Shown: piece after piece, positions 1 to 4,425 of the stretch
Layout: the number at the start of each line of letters is the position of its first letter
How positions within the stretch are numbered: the stretch's first letter is position 1
Assembly: GCA_945788205.1 (NCBI GenBank)
Contig: CALZLE010000341.1
Coordinates: 1 to 5,171 of the forward strand
Length of the DNA: 5,171 nt
From: an uncultured Desulfuromonadales bacterium
GTDB lineage: Bacteria; Desulfobacterota; Desulfuromonadia; Desulfuromonadales; Geopsychrobacteraceae
Reading direction: 5' to 3'
Notes under the pieces: model-generated
Seen by the model: the letters and a program-made list of their open reading frames with translations, nothing else
What the model was told of the DNA's origin: nothing
Database searches by the model: none
Program-made: the position numbers and the translations under genes

Positions 1-67
1 CCAACCAATCCGAACGGGATAGACATCATCACGATCACCGGCTCGGTGATATTGCGAAAGTTGAGAT
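1..67 (-). pseudogene. Fragment of an RND-family efflux permease gene, cut off by the IS
   Basis: Read on the minus strand from about 65 downward, the frame is open to the window edge and gives a hydrophobic stretch containing FRNITEPVIVMMSIPFG. This resembles the transmembrane segment in the C-terminal half of AcrB/MexB-type RND proton antiporters (family pattern roughly F-R-S-x-x-x-P-L-I-V-M-x-x-I-P-F-G-L-I-G). RND permeases are inner-membrane proteins of about 1000 residues that export drugs, metals or lipids through a tripartite pump. Only about 21 codons are visible here and the gene continues beyond the window. The upstream (N-terminal) part should lie beyond the IS, at 1323 and above, but that space holds only 61 bases and then an unrelated gene. 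The RND gene therefore appears truncated at its 5' side by the insertion. The identification rests on a short stretch from memory and is moderately sure; the truncation follows if it is right. Confidence 0.6.
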
Positions 68-92
68 TGACGTTCCCTCGGCCCGGTGGGCA
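68..92 (+). repeat. IS3-type right terminal inverted repeat (downstream of orfB)
   Basis: Reading inward on the plus strand, the sequence starts TGACGTTCCCTCG and continues to GTGGGCA at its inner end. It matches the inverted copy at 1298-1322 at about 18 of 25 positions, with the outer 13 bases nearly identical (one mismatch). It begins 30 bases beyond the orfB stop at 98-100, the normal place for an IS3 right end. It marks the boundary between the IS and the RND fragment. Confidence 0.85.
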
Positions 93-97
93 CCGAG

Positions 98-966
98 TTA
101 AGCTACAAGTTTGAAATAGGTCGCCTCGAAGTTGGCCGGGCCTTTATAACCCAGAGTAGAGTGGAGACGACGGCGGTTATAGAATCGCTCGATGAAATCG
201 AAGATACTTTGTCGAGCATGAAAGCGGGTCGGGTACTTTTGGTGGCTTACCAATTCCTGCTTCAAACTGCCGAAGAAACTTTCAACCGGGGCGTTATCCC
301 AACAGTCGCCCTTGCGACTCATACTACAACGCATGCCGGATTTGGCCAGCAAAGATTGAAGGTCAGCACTGGCATATTGAGAACAGCGATCTGAATGAAA
401 GGTGACTCCTGGCGGCGGTCTACGTCTTGTACCGCCATGGTCAGAGCATCCATAACTAACTGCCGGGTCATACGTTTATCCATGGCCCAGCCGACAAGCG
501 ACCTTGAAAACGGGTCGATGACCACCGCCAGGTAAAGCCAGCCTTCGGTGGTCCAGATATAGGTGATGTCGCCCGCATAAACCTGATTCGGCTCTTCTGG
601 CGAGAAGTTTCGGTTCAACAGGTTCGACGCGACAGGCATATTGTACTTCGAGTCGGTGGTGACCTTAAAGCGTCGCTGTGTTTTAGCACGCAGGCCATCT
701 TCTCGCATCAGGCGGGCAACGCGACTCTGACTACAGGGGATGCCCTGTTCTTTGAGCGCCTGATAAATGCGGGGGCTGCTATAGGTTTCCCCGCTATTCT
801 GGTGTGCGGTACGGATTTTCTCCAACAGCTTGGTATTGGCCAGTTTCCGCTTGGAGGGAGGATTCTTAACCCAAGTGTAGTAGTCGCTGCGAAAGACCGG
901 TAGCACGTCACACATGACCGAGATGAGAAATTCCGTCTTATGCTGTTGCATGAAGCGGAAAATCAC
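98..966 (-). pseudogene. IS3-family transposase OrfB (rve/DDE integrase core), frameshifted
   Basis: This is the catalytic half of an IS3 transposase, which cuts and joins IS ends. The first segment (GTG at 966, overlapping the orfA stop) has the helical region typical of HTH_21 (about residues 40-100) and then the rve core with the first catalytic Asp in AGDITYIW (D133). The true frame is lost after MAVQ (about residue 180). From there the old frame gives unrelated sequence to a stop at 319-321. The correct reading resumes in another frame as RRRPPPGVTFHSDRCSQY, then DNAPVESFFGSLKQE, ending at 98. The last Asp and the Glu are 35 residues apart, the classic D(35)E spacing. Adding one A to the minus-strand run CAAGA (near 426-428) restores one continuous 289-residue frame. 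The deletion splits the DDE triad, so activity is not expected. HSDRGSQY also reads HSDRCSQY here. A sequencing error is the alternative explanation. Confidence 0.9.
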
Positions 967-1259
967 TTCGGGTCGTTGGAGAAGATGACCATCGCTTTTT
1001 TTAGTCTGTCGCGCTCCATTTTCAGGCGCTGATTTTCACGCCTGAGGCGACTGAGTTCTTCGGCCTCTGATGCTTGTTTTCCTTTGCCGGGAAAAGCCTC
1101 TTTCGGATTCTCGCCGTATTGGTGGATCCATTTATAAAGCGTGTTGGGGTGGATCTCCAAATCTCTGGCCACCTCCGACACGGAATGATCGCTGCCGGCA
1201 ACTAAAAGAACCGTCTCGATTTTAAATTCTCGGGAATAACGTTTTCTCTTCGAAACCAT
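963..1259 (-). CDS. IS3-family transposase OrfA (HTH, leucine zipper)
   Basis: The 98-residue product is the DNA-binding subunit of an IS3 transposase and can also act as a repressor when made alone. The N-terminal part carries the transposase_8/IS911-type helix-turn-helix (about residues 8-50, from YSREFKIETVLLV to HPNTLYKWI). The C-terminal part, LSRLRRENQRLKMERDRL (about residues 69-86), is a leucine-zipper-like coiled coil that mediates multimerisation. The ATG at 1259 is preceded by AGAAGGG with five bases between, a good ribosome binding site. The gene ends in TGA at 963-965, overlapping the GTG of orfB. An A7 run near the end allows -1 frameshifting into orfB. The frame is intact and has the usual family length. 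OrfA is still likely to be made and to bind the IS ends even though orfB is broken. Confidence 0.93.
   Translation of the reverse strand: MVSKRKRYSREFKIETVLLVAGSDHSVSEVARDLEIHPNTLYKWIHQYGENPKEAFPGKGKQASEAEELSRLRRENQRLKMERDRLKKAMVIFSNDPK
993..1004 (-). promoter_or_regulatory. Programmed -1 frameshift slippery site in orfA
   Basis: The minus strand reads CTA AAA AAA GCG in the orfA frame, a run of seven A. Slipping back one base gives AAA AAA AGC GAT GGT and so on, which runs without a stop through 10 codons (SDGHLLQRPE) into GTG ATT TTC, exactly the orfB frame. This phase relation and the open -1 path are what an IS3 OrfAB fusion needs. I did not identify a stimulatory stem-loop. In this copy the fusion would still end early at the orfB deletion. 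Confidence 0.8.
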
Positions 1260-1277
1260 GCCAGCCCTTCTGATGCT

Positions 1278-1306
1278 GTTTTAGCAGCTTTTCGGACTGT
1301 CCACAA
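1278..1306 (-). promoter_or_regulatory. Possible IS promoter overlapping the left end
   Basis: The minus strand has TTGTGG (1301-1306) and TAAAAC (1278-1283) separated by 17 bases. The match to sigma-70 consensus is weak to fair (3/6 and 4/6). It lies between the left inverted repeat and the orfA ribosome binding site, where IS3 elements normally place their transposase promoter. The -10 falls within a small palindrome, GCTGTTTTAGCAGC (1275-1288), that could act as an operator; that part is speculative. Confidence 0.35.
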
Positions 1307-1322
1307 TTTCGAGGGAAGGTCA
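1298..1322 (-). repeat. IS3-type left terminal inverted repeat (upstream of orfA)
   Basis: Reading inward on the minus strand the sequence is TGACCTTCCCTCG, continuing to GTGGACA. It pairs with the copy at 68-92: 12 of the first 13 bases match, and so do the inner GTGG and CA. It sits about 40 bases before the orfA start. The base after it on the plus strand begins CAC, which does not repeat the GAT at the other end. Confidence 0.85.
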
Positions 1323-1383
1323 CACTGATGACTGTCAACTGACGAAACAGAGTCATTCAACAACCAGGAAGAAACAGGGTAAT

Positions 1384-1929
1384 CTATTTTTCTTGTGGCA
1401 AATAAATGCGTTTAGCAATCCGATAACCTGCCTCAGTGACCAACGCCTTATTCAGGATTGAATCAATGGCGTAGGTTTCCTTGCCGACAACCACTTCAGC
1501 CAGATTTACTAACGCATCGGCATCCCACAAGATACGAAACTCCGGGGAATTTACCCCACTTGGGGTGTGGTGGTTAGCAACCAACTCACAAACTCGCTCG
1601 ATAAAAACCTCTTCTGCACCGATATCAGCCAAAAGCATCCGGGCAACGGATGGGCCTTCCTGCTCCTGTAGCTTACCATCGCAACGACCGAACTTTCGTT
1701 CCGCTTCGGGGATGCCAATATCATGAAGGTACGCTGCGGAAAGAGTTAACAGTGGGTCGGCATCAACATATTGCAACAATTCGTTCGCATGAGAGGTGAC
1801 ATCGTGGGCGTGAGCAATGCGTCGAACGTCAGTGGCAAAATACGTTTCCATAACTCGACAAACCTGTTCCAAAAAATGCCGTTTTTCGCCGCTCAACTTC
1901 ACCAAAACCAGTCCAGTGTCATTAATCAT
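1384..1929 (-). CDS. HD-domain metal-dependent phosphohydrolase, substrate unknown
   Basis: This soluble protein of about 181 residues shows the HD-superfamily pattern. Numbering from an alternative GTG start at 1935, the candidate metal ligands are H42 (in AHAHDVTSHA), H71-D72 (AAYLHDIG), H122/H123 (VANHHT) and D138/D140 (WDADAL). HD proteins usually hydrolyse phosphate esters of nucleotides; nothing here indicates which substrate. There are no extra sensor, GGDEF or HD-GYP motifs, and no signal peptide or membrane segment. I prefer the ATG at 1929 because AGGTG lies just upstream (AGG, then TGTTT, then ATG); the GTG at 1935 has no clear site and would add two residues. The gene starts 12 bases after the hotdog gene stop and is the last gene of the ugd operon. 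The IS lies 61 bases downstream and does not cut it. The fold is sure, the role unknown. Confidence 0.88.
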   Translation of the reverse strand: MINDTGLVLVKLSGEKRHFLEQVCRVMETYFATDVRRIAHAHDVTSHANELLQYVDADPLLTLSAAYLHDIGIPEAERKFGRCDGKLQEQEGPSVARMLLADIGAEEVFIERVCELVANHHTPSGVNSPEFRILWDADALVNLAEVVVGKETYAIDSILNKALVTEAGYRIAKRIYLPQEK

Positions 1930-1932
1930 AAA

Positions 1933-1937
1933 CACCT
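1933..1937 (-). promoter_or_regulatory. Ribosome binding site that decides the HD gene start
   Basis: The minus strand reads AGGTG, then TTT, then ATG. This Shine-Dalgarno core supports the ATG at 1929 over the in-frame GTG at 1935, which is itself part of this motif. The site falls in the short gap after the hotdog gene stop, so ribosomes finishing that gene could restart here. Confidence 0.5.
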
Positions 1938-1941
1938 GCCA

Positions 1942-2358
1942 TCAACGATCGAGAATGAACACTTTTGCCGTTGCCTCTGCATAGAGGCCATCGTCTATCT
2001 TTAATTGTGCTGAGGCTTGCCAGATTTTCCTTCGACTATCCGTCAGCTGGCCGGTCACAACAACCCTTGCGCCGACCGGCACGGGCTTGCGATAGCGAAC
2101 CTGCAGCTCAGCGGTGACACATTGATCCGCCTTGGCGCGGCAAGCATAAATACAGGCCTCATCAAGCAGTGATGCCAAAATCCCGCCATGAATCACATCT
2201 TGCCAGCCCTGAAAATCAGCTGACAACTCTAAAGCTGCATGACTGGTGCAGGTCTCACTCTCTGTCGAAAAAACCGCTTGCAAGCCGATTGGATTCAGCG
2301 GACCACAAACAAAACATGCTGAATCGGTCGCAACTTTTTGATACGTCTGGTTACTCAT
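1942..2358 (-). CDS. PaaI-like hotdog-fold acyl-CoA thioesterase family protein
   Basis: The 138-residue product fits the 4HBT/PaaI group of hotdog thioesterases, which hydrolyse acyl-CoA or similar thioesters as small homo-oligomers in the cytoplasm. The N-terminus has CFVCGPLNPIGL (C15, C18, N22), a feature of a common PaaI-like subgroup. The central helix motif is VIHGGILASLLDEA (H57-G58-G59; D66 is the likely catalytic acid by comparison with PaaI). The strands RYRKPVPVG and the region after it complete the fold, and length is normal. The ATG at 2358 overlaps the end of ugd by 8 bases (ATGAGTAA), suggesting translational coupling; the upstream Shine-Dalgarno (GGGAGTAGGG) is rather far away. 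The substrate cannot be told. Proximity to ugd does not by itself imply a role in polysaccharide synthesis. Confidence 0.88.
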   Translation of the reverse strand: MSNQTYQKVATDSACFVCGPLNPIGLQAVFSTESETCTSHAALELSADFQGWQDVIHGGILASLLDEACIYACRAKADQCVTAELQVRYRKPVPVGARVVVTGQLTDSRRKIWQASAQLKIDDGLYAEATAKVFILDR

Positions 2359-3694
2359 GAACCAAACGCCCTACTCCCACATACTCAAACCCCTCACTAC
2401 GAATATAGTCGGGGTCATACTGATTTCGCCCATCCAAAATGATGGGATTCTTCATTGAGCGCCGCATCGCTTCCAGATCAGGGTTGCGGAACGGCTTCCA
2501 CTCAGTCACTAGCAACATCGCATCGACACCCTGCAATGCTGCATATTGATTGGCAACCAAGCGGACAGCTCCAGAGGTGAACCACTCCGCTGGCAGCTCT
2601 TTCTCAGCAGTCTCCATAGCGACCGGATCATAGGCCAACACTTTGGCTCCGGCAGACAGTAAATCCGTGAGCAAGGTTTTTGCCGGAGCTTCGCGCATGT
2701 CATCGGTTCCCGGCTTAAATGACAATCCCCAGACACCAAAGACCATACCGGACAGATCAGCACCAAAGCGCTCGTTTAACTGACGACTAAACCATTTTTT
2801 TTGCTCTTGATTACGTTTTTCGACCGAAAGCAACAACTGTGGCTCAAACTCAACATCTTGAGCCATACGGATCAGAGCCTGCACGTCCTTAGGGAAACAG
2901 GAGCCACCGTAACCACAACCAGGGTAAATGAAAGAAAAACCGATCCGCGAATCGGAACCGATTCCGCGACGAACATTTTCGACGTCAACCCCCATGAGCT
3001 CGCAAAGGTTAGATATTTCATTGATAAAGGAAATTTTAGTCGCCAGCATCGAATTTGCCGCATATTTGGTCATCTCAGCATCCCGAATTCCCATGAACAT
3101 GGTTCGTTCTTTATTGCGATTAAAAGGTGCGTAAAGCTGGCGCATCAGTCCGCAGGGTTTTTCACTGTCACTACCGATAATGATCCGGTCCGGTTTCATA
3201 AAATCTTCAAGAGCGGCACCTTCTTTAAGGAATTCCGGATTACTAACGACATCGAAATCGATCTGCATATTCCGCTTATCCAACTCTTCTGTCACAGTTT
3301 TACGGACCAAATCGGCTGTACCAACTGGCACCGTCGATTTATCGACAATAACGCAATAATCATTCATCAAACGACCGATTTCTCGAGCTACATTCTGAAC
3401 AGATTTCAGATCAGCAGAACCGTCGTCACCCGGGGGGGTCCCGACAGCAATAAAATAAACATTCGAATCGGCCAAGGCCTCGGACAGTTTGGTAGTAAAC
3501 TTCAATCGCCCTTCAGCGTAATTCCTTAGGACCATAGCTTCGAGCCCCGGCTCATAAATCGGTAATTCCCCCTGTTTAAGGCCAGCAATTTTCTGCTCGT
3601 CAATATCAACACAATAGACACTATTACCCATTTCAGCGAAGCAAGCTCCACTGACCAGACCGACATAACCGGTTCCTACAACTGTCAGATTCAT
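2351..3694 (-). CDS. ugd: UDP-glucose 6-dehydrogenase
   Basis: This cytoplasmic enzyme oxidises UDP-glucose to UDP-glucuronate with two NAD+, providing the acidic sugar for capsule, exopolysaccharide or LPS synthesis. At 447 residues it is full length for the bacterial family. It starts with the Rossmann motif GTGYVGLVSG (residues 7-16), with D30 expected to bind the NAD ribose. It continues with VGTPP (84-88), DKSTVPVGT (118-126), NPEFLKEG (152-159, E158 at the active site) and the central helix with K210 and N214. The catalytic Cys is C266 in GYGGSCFPKD (261-270). The C-terminal domain has GLSFKPGTDD, a UDP-binding family signature. The ATG at 3694 is preceded by GGAG and six bases. It leads the ugd-hotdog-HD operon and begins about 30 bases after a tRNA terminator. 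GDP-mannose dehydrogenase is a related family, but the motifs fit Ugd better. Confidence 0.96.
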   Translation of the reverse strand: MNLTVVGTGYVGLVSGACFAEMGNSVYCVDIDEQKIAGLKQGELPIYEPGLEAMVLRNYAEGRLKFTTKLSEALADSNVYFIAVGTPPGDDGSADLKSVQNVAREIGRLMNDYCVIVDKSTVPVGTADLVRKTVTEELDKRNMQIDFDVVSNPEFLKEGAALEDFMKPDRIIIGSDSEKPCGLMRQLYAPFNRNKERTMFMGIRDAEMTKYAANSMLATKISFINEISNLCELMGVDVENVRRGIGSDSRIGFSFIYPGCGYGGSCFPKDVQALIRMAQDVEFEPQLLLSVEKRNQEQKKWFSRQLNERFGADLSGMVFGVWGLSFKPGTDDMREAPAKTLLTDLLSAGAKVLAYDPVAMETAEKELPAEWFTSGAVRLVANQYAALQGVDAMLLVTEWKPFRNPDLEAMRRSMKNPIILDGRNQYDPDYIRSEGFEYVGVGRLVHE

Positions 3695-3722
3695 CTCATT
3701 CTCCAGATCCTGATGTTAAAAC

Positions 3723-3754
3723 GAAAAATGGGCTACCTTCGTAACCCATATTTT
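3723..3754 (-). terminator. Intrinsic terminator after tRNA-Arg
   Basis: On the minus strand RNA, AUGGGUUAC (3741-3749) pairs with GUAGCCCAU (3728-3736), giving a 9-bp stem with one G-U pair and a GAAG loop. The stem is followed directly by a U run and preceded by an A run. It lies 14 bases after the tRNA 3' end and before ugd, so it should end the tRNA transcript. The plus-strand version has a C-A mismatch in place of the G-U pair, favouring minus-strand function. Confidence 0.8.
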
Positions 3755-3763
3755 AATCGAAAC

Positions 3764-3840
3764 TGGCGACCCCGGCAGGATTCGAACCTGCGACAATCAC
3801 CTTAGGAGGGTGCCGCTCTATCCAGCTGAGCTACGGGGCC
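3764..3840 (-). tRNA. tRNA-Arg, anticodon CCT
   Basis: The 77-base gene folds as a full cloverleaf with encoded CCA. The acceptor GGCCCCG pairs with CGGGGTC (one G-T pair), and the discriminator is G. The D arm is GCTC-AGCTGGATA-GAGC. The anticodon stem-loop is GCACC-CTCCTAA-GGTGA, with CCT at 3804-3806 reading AGG codons. The variable loop is TTGTC, and the T arm is GCAGG-TTCGAAT-CCTGC. The top anticodon pair is a G-A opposition (positions 27 and 43), which is slightly unusual but tolerated in some tRNAs. It has its own promoter and terminator and sits between apt and ugd. I see no integrase or att duplication next to it in this window. Confidence 0.97.
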
Positions 3841-3849
3841 GTACGCACG

Positions 3850-3879
3850 CTTATACCGCAGCGAGGCTAATATTTTCAA
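3850..3879 (-). promoter_or_regulatory. Sigma-70-type promoter for tRNA-Arg
   Basis: The minus strand has TTGAAA (3874-3879) and TATAAG (3850-3855) with an 18-base spacer, followed by a GC-rich stretch (CGTGCGTAC) up to the tRNA 5' end. A start about 6-8 bases after the -10 would give a very short leader. A GC-rich discriminator is typical of promoters under stringent control, but that is inference. The -35 box begins 13 bases after the end of apt. Confidence 0.7.
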
Positions 3880-3891
3880 ACGGTCACCGGA

Positions 3892-4407
3892 CTAGAACTT
3901 CAGTAGACTGTAAACTTTTCCTTCCGGAAGTTTATTACGGCCTTCTAGGAATTCAAGCTCTGCCATAAATGCACATTCGCGAATCTCCGCACCGAACTGT
4001 TCCACAAGCTCAACAACCGCGGCCATGGTACCGCCGGTTGCCAACAGGTCGTCAGCGATAATCACATTATCGCCCGGCTTGAAAGCGTCCTCATGGATTT
4101 CCAGAGTGTCGGTTCCATACTCCAATTCGTAATCGATGCTACGGGTTTTGTAAGGCAGCTTTCCCGGCTTTCGAACCAGAGTTATGCCGGTCCCTAATTT
4201 ATAAGCCAAAGCTGAGCCAAGGATAAAACCGCGCGCTTCAATCCCGACGATTTGATCGATTTTTTCACCGACATAACGATGGGCCAGCAGGTCAACCATT
4301 CGATGAAAACTTTTAGCATCAGACAAAAGTGTCGTAATGTCTTTGAAAACAATTCCCTTTTTCGGAAAATCGGGAATATCGCGGATAATACCTTTCAACT
4401 GATCCAT
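3892..4407 (-). CDS. apt: Adenine phosphoribosyltransferase
   Basis: Apt salvages adenine by joining it to PRPP to give AMP and pyrophosphate, in the cytoplasm as a homodimer. The 171-residue product is the usual bacterial length. It begins with the family N-terminus (IRDIPDFPKKGIVFKDIT, residues 8-25), has the conserved GIEARGF motif (55-61), the base-binding RKPGKLP (79-85), and the PRPP-binding signature VIIADDLLATGGT (115-127) with D119-D120 and the T-G-G-T loop. All key residues are present. The ATG at 4407 follows AAGGAG with five bases between, a strong ribosome binding site. It starts 18 bases after the sigma factor stop, so it is probably co-transcribed. The GIEARGF and RKPGKLP features exclude the hypoxanthine and orotate enzymes. 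Confidence 0.97.
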   Translation of the reverse strand: MDQLKGIIRDIPDFPKKGIVFKDITTLLSDAKSFHRMVDLLAHRYVGEKIDQIVGIEARGFILGSALAYKLGTGITLVRKPGKLPYKTRSIDYELEYGTDTLEIHEDAFKPGDNVIIADDLLATGGTMAAVVELVEQFGAEIRECAFMAELEFLEGRNKLPEGKVYSLLKF

Positions 4408-4425
4408 GCTTGCTCCTTGAATTCT

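Larger units (their letters stand above)
68..1322 (-). mobile_element. IS3-family insertion sequence, full length but with broken orfB
   Basis: The element is about 1255 bp, the usual size for IS3 elements, and is oriented with its transposase on the minus strand. Its ends are imperfect inverted repeats starting TGACsTTCCCTCG (68-92 and 1298-1322, about 18 of 25 positions equal). Between them lie orfA (HTH plus leucine zipper), overlapping orfB in the -1 frame, and an A7 slippery run at the junction. This is the standard IS3 layout, in which a -1 ribosomal frameshift makes the OrfAB transposase. The flanking trinucleotides are GAT (65-67) and CAC (1323-1325), so I see no 3-4 bp target duplication. 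orfB has an additional single-base deletion, so this copy is predicted not to move on its own, though it could be mobilised in trans by an intact sibling copy. I cannot assign an ISfinder name. Confidence 0.92.

Noticed and set aside
86..394. Plus-strand open frame of 102 codons at the IS right end
   Set aside because: It is antisense to the transposase orfB C-terminus and crosses the IS inverted repeat; no family-like sequence and no ribosome binding site.
708..911. Minus-strand 67-codon frame inside orfB
   Set aside because: It is an out-of-frame reading of the helical part of OrfB, whose real frame is clearly recognisable over the same bases.
1275..1288. Small palindrome GCTGTTTTAGCAGC upstream of orfA as an autonomous regulatory element
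   Set aside because: Only 4-5 bp arms; it may be an OrfA operator but is too short to call as a separate feature.
1323..1383. Possible terminator or gene remnant between the HD gene and the IS
   Set aside because: Only weak pairing (GACT with AGTC) and no U run; no coding similarity in any frame. I see nothing that can be called.
2801..3529. Long open frame of 242 codons on the plus strand
   Set aside because: It lies wholly antisense to ugd, which has every family motif. The predicted product resembles no known protein, and the frame is most simply a by-product of ugd codon usage.
3764..3840. tRNA-Arg as an attachment site of an integrated island
   Set aside because: No integrase gene and no second copy of the tRNA 3' end are visible in the window; the genes on both sides are housekeeping-like.
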